Source: Fulvimonas sp. R45 (GTDB taxonomy: Bacteria; Pseudomonadota; Gammaproteobacteria; Xanthomonadales; Rhodanobacteraceae). From it: DNA of 64,000 nt. A model generated the notes under the pieces. It did no database searches and was not told the origin of the DNA. It saw only the letters and a program-made list of their open reading frames with translations. The position numbers and the translations under genes are program-made. Location of the stretch: contig NZ_JASERU010000003.1 in NCBI RefSeq assembly GCF_030504985.1, positions 62,001-126,000 of the forward strand, in the 5' to 3' direction. This document shows, piece after piece, positions 27,602-35,307 of the stretch (the stretch's first letter is position 1; every line of letters starts with the position of its first letter).

Positions 27602-28159
27602 CTACCCGCGCCAGTTGGCGTGCGCGCGCCAGAACTCCACGCTGCGGCGATAGGCCTCCCGGTCCAGCGGCACGCCCGAGCCGCCCTCGTCCACGCCCAG
27701 CGCGTTGCGCATCATCGTGATCGGCGCCATCGGCGTCTCCTCGGGCTCGGCGGTGTACATGCAGCCCACCACGCCCCAGTCGGCCTCGATCGGCGAACCC
27801 TCCTTCGCCAGTTGTTCGCGGCTGTAGAGGATCGGGATCAGGTACGCCGCCACCGGCGGCTCCAGCCCTTCGAACCAGCGCACCAGCACCGGCAGCTCGT
27901 CGCGCGTGCGCGCGTCGTAGTCCGAGCGCAGCAGGTGCCGGTTGTCGTCGGTGATCGGTACGGCCAGGCAACGCGTGGAGGTCCAGTTGCGATGCACGTG
28001 CAGCTTGCAGAACGGCGCGTAGCCATCCAGCACCTTCAGCGGCGGCACCTCGTTGAGGTGGCGCTCGAACGCCTCGGGCGTGCAGTCCTGGATCGTGTTG
28101 CGGCGCGGCTCGCGCGGGAACAGGCGAGGAAGGGCGAAGTCGGTGAGGACGATGGACAT
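27602..28159 (-). CDS. DUF3228 family protein
   Basis: A 185-residue cytoplasmic protein starting at the ATG at 28159 (MSIVLTDFALPRLFPREP). The sequence carries the DUF3228 pattern: NTIQDCTPEAFERHLNE, CKLHVHRNWTSTRCLAVPIT, PVLVRWFEGLEPPVAAYLIPI, EADWGVVGCMYT and ETPMAPITMMRNALG. The family is common in proteobacteria and has no known function. It lies on the opposite strand between the GH76 and GH127 genes, so it is not part of that group. The weak ribosome binding site leaves the start slightly uncertain; another ATG lies ten codons upstream. Confidence 0.8.
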   Translation of the reverse strand: MSIVLTDFALPRLFPREPRRNTIQDCTPEAFERHLNEVPPLKVLDGYAPFCKLHVHRNWTSTRCLAVPITDDNRHLLRSDYDARTRDELPVLVRWFEGLEPPVAAYLIPILYSREQLAKEGSPIEADWGVVGCMYTAEPEETPMAPITMMRNALGVDEGGSGVPLDREAYRRSVEFWRAHANWRG

Positions 28160-28294
28160 GCGGCAGGCGACGGTGGAGGGATCGCGCATTATCGCCTGCC
28201 GCTCGTCCCGGCCCCCGCACGGCGACGGCGCCGGGGCTGGTGCGCAGGACACCAGCGGCCGCGCTCGGGCCAGCGGGCCGGAACCGGAGGAGCG

Positions 28295-28313
28295 GATTAT
28301 TTGTCGTACTATT
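28295..28313. promoter_or_regulatory. AT-rich promoter/operator-like site before the GH127 gene
   Basis: ATTATTTGTCGTACTATTG stands out as AT-rich in a GC-rich divergent region, 67 bp before the GH127 start. It contains a near-palindrome (TAGTACGACAAAT on the other strand) and loosely resembles the AT-rich run before the GH31 gene (22479-22504). A shared sugar-responsive regulator is possible but unproven. Confidence 0.3.
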
Positions 28314-28379
28314 GCTTTGCCGCTGGGCGCTCGATGACCTGCGCCCGCAGGCGCGCCCGATCCTGCACGGAGACCATGT

Positions 28380-30464
28380 ATGACCCAGCATGACCCGTCC
28401 CAAGGCAGGCGCGATTTCCTGCGCGCATCCGGCGCGCTGGGCCTGGCGGCGATCATGCCCGGCACGGTGTGTGCCGTCCGTTCCGATACCGGGTCCACAC
28501 CGCCGGGCGAGGCCGGCGCCGCATCGGGCATGCCCCCGCCCTCGCGCGCGCCACTGGCCCCGCAACCTTTCCGGCGGCTGCCTGCAGGCGCCATCCGGCC
28601 CGCGGGCTGGCTGCGCCGCCAGCTGGAGATCCAGGCGTCCGGGCTGGGCGGCCACCTGGACGAGACCTGGGCCGACGTCGGCCCCGACAGCGGCTGGCTG
28701 GGCGGCACCGGCGAATCCTGGGAACGCGGCCCGTACTTCCTGGACGGACTGCTGCCGCTGGCCTGGCAGCTGGACTCGGCGCCGCTGAAGGCGAAGGCGC
28801 AGAAGTTCATCGACTGGACGCTGGACCACCCCTGGCCCAACGGCATGTTCGGTCCGCGCAGCAACGACGACTGGTGGCCGCGCATGGTCATGCTCAAGGT
28901 GCTCACGCAGTACCACGAGCTGACCGGCGATGCGCGGGTGATCCCGCTGATGACGAATTACTTCGTCCACCAGCTGGGCGCGCTGCCGCAGCGCCCGCTG
29001 CGCGACTGGGGCCGCTCGCGCTGGCAGGACGAACTGCTCTCGGTGCTGTGGCTGTACGAGCGCACCGGCGACCCGCGCCTGCTGCAGCTCGCCGCCCTGC
29101 TGCGCCGTCAAGGCTTCGACTGGCAGGGCATGTTCGCCGACTTCCCGTTCAAGGCGAAGGTCGACGTGGCCGCGCTCGAGGCCAGGGGCGGCGGCGACGA
29201 CGTCTTCATGAAGGACCTCGGCCAGCGCGTGCACGGCGTCAACATCGCCATGTCGATCAAGTCCTCGCCCGTGTGGTCGCTGGTCTCGGGCAGCGCGCAC
29301 GATCGCGCCGCCGTGCACCACCAGCTGGCGATGCTCGACACCTGGCACGGCCTGCCGAACGGCATGTTCTCGGCCGACGAGCACCTGGCCGGCCGCAATC
29401 CCTCGCAGGGCACCGAACTGTGCACCGTGGTGGAAACGATGTTCTCGCTGGAGGTGGCGCTGGCCATCACCGGCGACCCGGCCCTGGCCGACCGGCTGGA
29501 GACGATCGCCTACAACGCGCTGCCGGGCGCCTTCACCGACGACATGTGGGCGCACCAGTACGACCAGGAACCCAACCAGGTGGAATGCAGCCTGCACCGG
29601 CGCCCGTGGACCAGCAACGGCCCGGAGGCCAACCTGTTCGGGCTGGAGCCCCACTTCGGCTGCTGCACCGCCAACTTCCACCAGGGCTGGCCCAAGCTCG
29701 TCCAGAGCCTGTGGATGGCGACCGCGGACGGCGGCATCGCGGCGATGGTCTATGCGCCCTGCACAGTGCAGACCGTGGTGCAGGGCGTGCCGCTGCGGAT
29801 CGAGCAAAGCACCGACTATCCGTTCCGCTCCCGCGTGGAGATCGTGCTGCATCCGGCGCGGGCCGCCACCTTCGCGCTGAAGCTGCGCATCCCGGGCTGG
29901 GCCACCGGATCGACGCTGAGCGTGAACGGCCACGCGCAACCTACCGAACGCGCCTGGCGCTTCGTGACCTTGCACCGCGAGTGGCGGCCGGGCGATACCA
30001 TCGCGCTGAGCTTCGCCAGCACGCCGACGATGGTGTCCGGCTTCAACGACTCGGTCAGCGTGCGCGACGGCGCGCTGGTGTTCGCCCTGCCCATCGCCGA
30101 ATCGTGGATCAAGTGGCGCCAGCGCGGACTGACCGCCGACTGGCAGGTCTACCCGGCCTCGCGCTGGAACATGGGCCTGCCGGAGAACGCGGTCTTCCGC
30201 CGTGCCGAGCAGCCGGTCGGCCCGGTCCCGTTCTCGCGCCACCAGCCCCCGGTGACGCTCAGCGTGGAAGGTCGTGCGGTGGCCAGCTGGAAGGCCGAGG
30301 AAGGCGCCGCCGATCCGGTGCCGCGCCGGCCGCAGGCCGACGCGAGCGACACGCCGCAGCTGCTCACCCTGCTGCCCTACGCGGCGCCCAAGCTCCGCAT
30401 CACGGCGTTCCCATTGCTGGCGCCCGGCAGCAACGAGCACCCCAGGGACGACCATGTGGGCTGA
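28380..30464 (+). CDS. Tat-exported GH127 (beta-L-arabinofuranosidase-type, DUF1680) enzyme
   Basis: A 694-residue enzyme. The N-terminus has a twin-arginine signal (QGRRDFLRASGALGLAA). The alpha/alpha barrel starts about residue 65 (RPAGWLRRQLEIQASGLGG). The family Zn/thiolate centre is visible: Glu346 and Cys348 in GTELCTVVE, and Cys428-Cys429 in HFGCCTANFHQGW, where one Cys is the nucleophile in characterised GH127 enzymes. The C-terminal beta-sandwich includes LKLRIPGWATGSTLSVNG. The true substrate may differ from beta-L-arabinofuranosides, since the family is broad. The stop TGA shares its last base with a repeat element (30464-30732). Confidence 0.88.
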   Translation: MTQHDPSQGRRDFLRASGALGLAAIMPGTVCAVRSDTGSTPPGEAGAASGMPPPSRAPLAPQPFRRLPAGAIRPAGWLRRQLEIQASGLGGHLDETWADVGPDSGWLGGTGESWERGPYFLDGLLPLAWQLDSAPLKAKAQKFIDWTLDHPWPNGMFGPRSNDDWWPRMVMLKVLTQYHELTGDARVIPLMTNYFVHQLGALPQRPLRDWGRSRWQDELLSVLWLYERTGDPRLLQLAALLRRQGFDWQGMFADFPFKAKVDVAALEARGGGDDVFMKDLGQRVHGVNIAMSIKSSPVWSLVSGSAHDRAAVHHQLAMLDTWHGLPNGMFSADEHLAGRNPSQGTELCTVVETMFSLEVALAITGDPALADRLETIAYNALPGAFTDDMWAHQYDQEPNQVECSLHRRPWTSNGPEANLFGLEPHFGCCTANFHQGWPKLVQSLWMATADGGIAAMVYAPCTVQTVVQGVPLRIEQSTDYPFRSRVEIVLHPARAATFALKLRIPGWATGSTLSVNGHAQPTERAWRFVTLHREWRPGDTIALSFASTPTMVSGFNDSVSVRDGALVFALPIAESWIKWRQRGLTADWQVYPASRWNMGLPENAVFRRAEQPVGPVPFSRHQPPVTLSVEGRAVASWKAEEGAADPVPRRPQADASDTPQLLTLLPYAAPKLRITAFPLLAPGSNEHPRDDHVG

Positions 30465-30732
30465 GAGCCTGTTCACGATCTCCCCGTAGCTCGCGTTGCC
30501 TTGCCCTGGCCGCCCGGTGGGAGTGCGTGGCGCAGCGCCTGCCTGGCGGGCAGGCCAAGCCGCGCGCGCTGCCGCATGGTGGCCAGGGCAAGGCAGCCCT
30601 TCGGGCCGGGTCTGTTGGCCCGCCTCCCTGCGTCATCGCTCAGTCGTGGACGGACGTCCACTCCTTCGCTCTTCCTTGATCTGCGTGCCAACAGACCCGG
30701 CGCGGGCCACGGGGAAATCTTGAACAGGCTCT
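30464..30732. repeat. Long copy of the palindromic element with terminal inverted repeats
   Basis: The ends are AGAGCCTGTTCACGATCTCC at 30464-30483 and its near reverse complement ending GAACAGGCTCT at 30732. The outer ~20 bp of each end and the inner CTCGCGTTGCCTTG match the 93-bp copy at 598-690; the 269-bp inside also carries GGTCTGTTGGC and its inverse GCCAACAGACC. Frames inside look like chance or repeat-borne open frames, not genes. Confidence 0.8.
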
Positions 30733-30820
30733 GAGAGCTGCAACGGGGTCTCGCGCCGGGGCTCCTTTCCCCGGCGCGCGTGGCGCCGGGCAGCGCCCTT
30801 CCCCCTCCCCTGTCGCGTGC

Positions 30821-31321
30821 CTACTGCCCCGATGCGGGCGTCGCCTGGTAGAACACGTTCGACCAGGCACCGTTGCGCTTCACCCACAGGGACGATGCAT
30901 AACTGTCGAGCCGGAAGGCTTTCCCGTGGTCGAGCCCCGCCGCCTTCGCGTGATAGGTGACCAGCGCGGCGTCCTGCGCGACGAAGCGGACGTCGAATCC
31001 CGAAAGCGCGCATTGGTCGAAGCGCACTCGTGCATCCATGGCCGACTCTTCGCTGGCCGCCTTGCCCACCACGCCGCCGCCGGTCACCGTGATGAAGTCC
31101 GGGGCATGGAGCGCCCTGTAGGCAGCGGCATTCCGCCGGATCGCCAGGTCCCAGCTCGCCCGCTCTTCCGCGATCAACCGTTGCGCAACGGTGTCACGGA
31201 CCGCGGCGCCGGCGGGAGGTCGGCTGGATGCGACGCGGCAAACGGCCGGCGGCGTGGCGTGGGCGGTCCAGGACAACGATACGGTGGCCAGGATTGCCCA
31301 TGAAATTCGTTTGTTTGTCAT
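30821..31321 (-). CDS. Exported SnoaL/NTF2-like (DUF4440) protein
   Basis: A 166-residue protein with a signal peptide (MTNKRISWAILATVSLSWTAHA). The mature part follows the NTF2-like fold of DUF4440: LIAEERASWDLAIRRNAAAYRALHAPDFITV, FDVRFVAQDAALVTYHAKA and SSLWVKRNGAWSNVFYQATP. Such proteins are ligand-binding or enzymatic cones with very varied roles. It is divergent from the Lrp/AsnC gene with only about 25 bp between the start codons as called, so the regulator may control it. Confidence 0.82.
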   Translation of the reverse strand: MTNKRISWAILATVSLSWTAHATPPAVCRVASSRPPAGAAVRDTVAQRLIAEERASWDLAIRRNAAAYRALHAPDFITVTGGGVVGKAASEESAMDARVRFDQCALSGFDVRFVAQDAALVTYHAKAAGLDHGKAFRLDSYASSLWVKRNGAWSNVFYQATPASGQ

Positions 31322-31346
31322 GAATCCAGAATGTCATTAGGATCGA

Positions 31347-31856
31347 ATGAACGTCAATCGAACAGATTTCGGAATCATGGCCGGCTCGACCGATCTCGAC
31401 CGAACAGACTTCGCCATCCTGCGCCTTTTGACGAAAGACGCGTGGCTGTCCAACAAGCGGATCGCGGCGGAGGTGGGCCTTGCGCCATCGAGCTGCCACG
31501 AGCGGATCAAGTCCCTGAGGGCGCGCGGCGTCCTGCTGGGCGCGCATGCCGAGGTCGACCTCGCGGCGATGGGGCTCGTGCTGGAAGCCGTGCTGTTCGT
31601 GCAACTCGGCAAGCTGGAAGTCGAGGTGGTCGACGACTTCGTCAGTTCGACCGCCGCCATTCCGGAAGTACGCAACGTGTTCCTGGTATCGGGCCGCTCC
31701 GACCTGATCGTCGACGTCGTCGTGCGCGACATGCAGCACCTGAAGACGATCATATCGGAGCACTTCAACCGCCACGACGTCGTGCTGCGCGTGGAAACCT
31801 CCGTCGTGTTCAACAGCCGGCACCAGCATGTCGTGCCGCCCCCGCAGCAAGCATAG
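31347..31856 (+). CDS. Lrp/AsnC family transcriptional regulator
   Basis: A 169-residue regulator. The helix-turn-helix (about residues 17-65) reads LDRTDFAILRLLTKDAWLSN, KRIAAEVGLAPSSCHERIKS and LRARGVLLG; the C-terminal RAM/AsnC ligand-binding domain has VLEAVLFVQL, IPEVRNVFLVSGRSDLIVDV and HFNRHDVVLRVETSVVF. The ATG at 31347 has AGGA close before it; an ATG at 31377 (MAGSTDLDRTDF) would also give a normal-length protein and more promoter space. Probably regulates itself and the divergent DUF4440 gene. Confidence 0.88.
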   Translation: MNVNRTDFGIMAGSTDLDRTDFAILRLLTKDAWLSNKRIAAEVGLAPSSCHERIKSLRARGVLLGAHAEVDLAAMGLVLEAVLFVQLGKLEVEVVDDFVSSTAAIPEVRNVFLVSGRSDLIVDVVVRDMQHLKTIISEHFNRHDVVLRVETSVVFNSRHQHVVPPPQQA

Positions 31857-32002
31857 GGCGCGGCCTTCCGCTTTCGGACTTCGCGCCTGCGGAGGACGAG
31901 GTGCGTGGCGCGCGACGCCCCGTTCACGCCGCGTGCGGGTAGTCGCGGCATAAACTTGCGCCCGGTCGCACCGATCCCGCGCCGTTCACCCAAGGAGGCC
32001 CC

Positions 32003-32464
32003 ATGAACGCCAAGTCCCTGCTCGCTTTCTCCCTCACCGCCATGCTCGGCGTTGCCGCCAGCGGCACCGCCGCCGCGCAAAGCAGCGGCGTGCTCGTGCG
32101 CAACGACGGGATCTATTTGCGCTGCGACCAATGCGGCACCGTGCAGCGCGTGGAACAGAACATCACCCAGGGCGGCGGCCATGGCACCGCCGGCACGATC
32201 ATCGGCGCCATCGCCGGCGGCGTGCTCGGCAACCAGGTCGGCAAGGGCAAGGGCCGCAAGCTCGCCACCGTGGGTGGCGCGGTGGGCGGCGGCTTCGCCG
32301 GCCACGCGATCGGCAACAACGCCGGCAGCAACACCAGTTGGACCGTGCGCATCAAGATGGGCAACGGCAGCTACCAGAACATCCAGGTCAAGGACGCCAG
32401 CGGCATCCGCCAGGGCGACCTGGTGCAGGTGGATGCGAACGGGAACATCACGCGGATCCAGTAG
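32003..32464 (+). CDS. Glycine-zipper 2TM domain exported protein
   Basis: A 153-residue envelope protein. Signal peptide MNAKSLLAFSLTAMLGVAASGTAAA; the mature part begins with a C-x-x-C (LRCDQCGTVQRV), then a glycine zipper (TAGTIIGAIAGGVLGNQVGKG and VGGAVGGGFAGHAIGNNAG), and a C-terminal beta domain (WTVRIKMGNGSYQNIQV...GDLVQVDANGNITRI). This is the SlyB/17-kDa-antigen layout, though without a lipobox Cys. It may bridge or stabilise the outer membrane. AAGGAGG precedes the start, and a strong hairpin follows the stop. Confidence 0.88.
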   Translation: MNAKSLLAFSLTAMLGVAASGTAAAQSSGVLVRNDGIYLRCDQCGTVQRVEQNITQGGGHGTAGTIIGAIAGGVLGNQVGKGKGRKLATVGGAVGGGFAGHAIGNNAGSNTSWTVRIKMGNGSYQNIQVKDASGIRQGDLVQVDANGNITRIQ

Positions 32465-32485
32465 GGTCCGGCGGGTTGCGGCAAA

Positions 32486-32511
32486 CGAAACGCCCCGGCC
32501 GGGGCGTTTCG
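32486..32511. terminator. Perfect 26-bp palindrome behind the glycine-zipper gene
   Basis: CGAAACGCCCCGG at 32486-32498 is followed directly by its reverse complement to 32511. It lies 22 bp after the stop. There is only a short T-run within the stem (GTTTCG), so it is a probable terminator or RNA-stabilising hairpin. Confidence 0.6.
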
Positions 32512-32632
32512 CCTGTCCGGCCTCCGCATGTCGAGAGGACCGCCTCTCGCAAACCGGGCCGGGGCCGGGGCCGGAGTTCCGGGAAGCGGGCGGCTGGACG
32601 GCCGTTGCTCTTCCCGCTCCTGCCGACCGCCC

Positions 32633-33316
32633 TTATGAAGCCGGCGGCTCCGAACCAGAGAACTTCACCGCGTCGGCGCCGCTGATGGGGCCCGCAACCC
32701 GGGCCTGGTCGCTGACGTAGAGCTTGACCCGCCTCTCGAAGGTCAGCGGGCCATTCACGGTCGCGCCCGCGCCGATCACGACCTGTGGCACGTGGTTGCC
32801 GCCGTTGCCGAAGTGGATGCCGAGAATCTCGTTCCCGCCGCCGGACTTCTCCACCCGGATGCCACCGTCGACCACGGCGTTGCCCGTGATGCGGATGTCC
32901 CCGTTCACCGTGGTGATACCGTGGCCGACATGCGCGCCGTCGATCTCGATGCGCCCATTGACGTTGATCAATGCACCGTCCACGGCCGCCCCCTCCGCGA
33001 GGCTGAGCGAGCCATTGACCGTCTTCGCGTCCCCCGCGATCTTGGCGTCCCTTGCCAGCGTGATGTCGCCGTTGACCGTATGGGCGACCCCCGCCTGCGC
33101 ACCGCTGTCGAGGTGGATCGAGCCATTCACGGTGGTGGCCTTGTCGGCCTTGGCGTGGGACTCCAGGCTCACCGAGCCGTTCACGGTGTGCGCGTCGGAA
33201 ACGCTGGTGCCCGCCGGCACGTCGACGGAACCGTTGACGCCGTTCACGCAGGCCGTGGTGGCCAACGACAGCACCAGCAGGGCCATGACATACATGCAAA
33301 GACGTGTGTGCCGCAT
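32633..33316 (-). CDS. Lipoprotein with tandem TVNGS beta-helix-like repeats
   Basis: A 227-residue predicted lipoprotein from the ATG at 33316 (GAGG upstream). The signal ends LATTAC, a lipobox. The mature part is a run of about eight 18- to 20-residue repeats around T-V-N-G-S/D-I-x-L (AHTVNGSVSLES, ATTVNGSIHLDS, AHTVNGDITLAR, AKTVNGSLSLAE, LINVNGRIEIDG, ITTVNGDIRITG), which should stack into a right-handed beta-solenoid similar to bactofilin or DUF4097 folds. The end (ADAVKFSGSEPPAS) is short. Function is unknown; a periplasmic structural role is a guess. Confidence 0.8.
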   Translation of the reverse strand: MRHTRLCMYVMALLVLSLATTACVNGVNGSVDVPAGTSVSDAHTVNGSVSLESHAKADKATTVNGSIHLDSGAQAGVAHTVNGDITLARDAKIAGDAKTVNGSLSLAEGAAVDGALINVNGRIEIDGAHVGHGITTVNGDIRITGNAVVDGGIRVEKSGGGNEILGIHFGNGGNHVPQVVIGAGATVNGPLTFERRVKLYVSDQARVAGPISGADAVKFSGSEPPAS

Positions 33317-33413
33317 GGCAGCCTCGTGCAAAGGGTGGTGGGAAACATCGAGCGGATCGATCGTGCATCAACACCGCTGGTTTGCCAATAGAGTCCCGGC
33401 ATGACGAAAGGCG

Positions 33414-33436
33414 GGCGTCCCGGACGCCGGGCTTTC
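33414..33436 (-). terminator. Possible terminator behind the LysR gene
   Basis: GGCGTC (33414-33419) pairs with GACGCC (33423-33428), flanked by further GC pairs; on the - strand it is followed by CGCCTTTCG, on the + strand by GGGCTTTCTT. It lies about 30 bp beyond the LysR stop. Confidence 0.4.
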
Positions 33437-33465
33437 TTCGCACTCCGGCGCAAGCGCGCCCGGTC

Positions 33466-34359
33466 TCAATGCCCGTTTCGACCCGCGCGGCCCAGGTGGG
33501 TCCGCGCCTGCTCCATCACCGCCTCCCGCAGGCGCGCCAGCGCCGCCGACGGCGCGCCGGGGGCGGCATGCAGGCACAGGTCCACGCCCGGCAGCGGCGG
33601 CAGGCCGTGGCGTTCATCCAGGCGCATCAGCGTAGTCGGCAGGTCGGCAGCCGTGCGCACGGTGATGCCCAGGCCCGCGGCCACGCCGGCCCACAGGCTG
33701 TGCAGGCTGGCGGTGACGAACGCCGGCCGCCAGGCGATGCCGGCCCGCTCCAGCGCGGACGTGCCCGCCTGGCGGAAGAAACACGGCGGCGGGTAGAGCG
33801 CCAGGTCCAGTACCGCGTCCGGCCGCACCGCTTCGTCCGTTCCCGCCGCGCCGATCCAGGTCATCGGCAGCGTGGCCAGGCGTTCGGCGTCCGCACGTCC
33901 GCCCTGGTTCATGGCAAGCACCAGGTCGAACTCGCCGCGGTCGAGCCGCTCGAGCAGCAACCCGTTGCGTTCCACCAGCACGTCCACCCGCACCGCCGGG
34001 TAGGCCTTGCGGAACTGCCCCAGCGCCGCCGGCAGCCAGGATTCGGCGAAATCGCCCGGCAGGCCGAAGCGCACCACGCCGTCGACCGCCGCGCCGCGCA
34101 CCGCATGGACCGCCTCGTCGTTGAGTTCCAGGATGCGGCGCGCATAGGCGTGCACGCGGTCGCCCGCATCGGTCAGCACCACGCGCCGCCCCTGCTTGCG
34201 GAACAGCGGCTCGCCCAGCTGCGCCTCCAGCTTGCGCATCTGCTGGCTGACCGCCGAGGGCGAGCGCCCGACCCGTTCCGCGGCACGCGCCAGGCTGCCC
34301 AGGCGCAGGATCGCTTCCAGGCTGCGCAGCGCGTCCATGTCGAGGTTGGGGAGCGGCAT
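33466..34359 (-). CDS. LysR family transcriptional regulator
   Basis: A 297-residue regulator. The winged helix-turn-helix is at residues 5-65 (DALRSLEAILRLGSLARAAE, RVGRSPSAVSQQMRKLEAQL, GEPLFRKQGRRVVLTDAGD); the ligand-binding domain runs from about 92 (GVVRFGLPGDFAESWLPAAL). The start ATG at 34359 was chosen because the much longer open frame upstream has antisense composition. It is divergent from a lipocalin-like gene across 120 bp, with a palindrome between them, which is the usual LysR target arrangement. Confidence 0.92.
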   Translation of the reverse strand: MPLPNLDMDALRSLEAILRLGSLARAAERVGRSPSAVSQQMRKLEAQLGEPLFRKQGRRVVLTDAGDRVHAYARRILELNDEAVHAVRGAAVDGVVRFGLPGDFAESWLPAALGQFRKAYPAVRVDVLVERNGLLLERLDRGEFDLVLAMNQGGRADAERLATLPMTWIGAAGTDEAVRPDAVLDLALYPPPCFFRQAGTSALERAGIAWRPAFVTASLHSLWAGVAAGLGITVRTAADLPTTLMRLDERHGLPPLPGVDLCLHAAPGAPSAALARLREAVMEQARTHLGRAGRNGH

Positions 34360-34385
34360 AGGTAAGAAATTCAAAAGTATTTCCA

Positions 34386-34398
34386 CCGAATTATTCGG
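34386..34398. promoter_or_regulatory. Palindrome in the LysR/lipocalin divergent promoter
   Basis: CCGAATTATTCGG is a perfect 6-1-6 inverted repeat in the only AT-rich part of the gap between the two divergent genes. It is a plausible LysR-type binding site controlling both; no position-weight test was possible. Confidence 0.45.
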
Positions 34399-34479
34399 TT
34401 TTTCCACATGACGGCAAGCCCTAGGATCGGCGGAGCCCACCCACGCGTGCGTGCGTACCCGACCCGAAGGAGGACACCC

Positions 34480-35001
34480 ATGAGCCTGCATCGCACCCTC
34501 TCCCGCCTCGCCATCATCGCCTGCCTGCTGCCCGGCCTGGCCTGGTCCTCCGGCGCCAGGATGGCCGGCGCCCGCGGCGACGTTTCGCTGGCCGGCACCT
34601 GGACCCTGGCCGCGGCCGACGTGCTGCATCCGGACGGCTCGCGCTCGCACGACTACGGCGAGGCGCCGAAGGGTCTGCTGCTGATCGACCGCATGGGCCA
34701 CTACTCGCTGCAGATCTACCGTTCCGACCGCCCGCGCTTCGCCAACCCGGCCAAGGCCAAGGCCAGCGCCCGGGAATACCGGGCGGCCGTGATGGGCTCG
34801 AGCACCCACTACGGCACGATCGCGGTCGAGCCGGACCAGCACCAGTTGGTCTTCCGCATCGAAGGCGCCTCCTTCCCCAACTGGGAGGGGCAGGAGCAAC
34901 GCCGCACCTTCGAATTGCAGGGCGACACGCTCAGCTACAAGGTGCCGCCGCGGCCGAACGGCGACGTGCCCGTGTCGGTCTGGCGACGTATCGGCGATTG
35001 A
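34480..35001 (+). CDS. Exported lipocalin-like domain protein
   Basis: A 173-residue protein. The ATG at 34480 has GAAGGAGG upstream and starts a signal peptide (MSLHRTLSRLAIIACLLPGLAWS). The mature part matches the bacterial lipocalin-like domain: VSLAGTWTLAAADVLHPDG, KGLLLIDRMGHYSLQIYRSDRP, STHYGTIAVEPDQHQLVFRI, then RRTFELQGDTLSYKVPP. Members bind small hydrophobic ligands or have unknown roles. Its position opposite the LysR gene suggests LysR control. Confidence 0.85.
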   Translation: MSLHRTLSRLAIIACLLPGLAWSSGARMAGARGDVSLAGTWTLAAADVLHPDGSRSHDYGEAPKGLLLIDRMGHYSLQIYRSDRPRFANPAKAKASAREYRAAVMGSSTHYGTIAVEPDQHQLVFRIEGASFPNWEGQEQRRTFELQGDTLSYKVPPRPNGDVPVSVWRRIGD

Positions 35002-35307
35002 CGCCACGCGCGCGACGCCGGCGCCAGCGGAAGGCAGGAAACCCGGCCGCCGGACACCACCACGGCTGAACGACGCACCCGTGCATCCAGTCGTGGTCGG
35101 GACCATCCCCGCATCACCTGCCCGCCAACTGTCACATCCGGTCTGCGACCCGTCGCATCTTCGGCCCGCGCACGGCCCCGCCCGCCTTCCTAATAAGCGC
35201 CAACCAGCGGCCCGCAGGCGCCAACCGCCCGGGCCCATGGAAGGCAGGCTCCAGGCCCGCAACGGGATGGAGCCCATCCACGGAAGCCATGCGGCAAGGG
35301 GGGCATC
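35002..35307. other. Intergenic region before the SPFH operon
   Basis: 306 bp between the lipocalin-like gene and the SPFH gene, GC-rich. TAATAAG at 35190 is the only AT-rich spot and could belong to a promoter. No gene or hairpin with a T-run was recognised. Confidence 0.4.

Noticed and set aside
30473-30691. Small open frames inside the long palindromic element
   Set aside because: They follow the repeat sequence itself and have no ribosome binding site or family.
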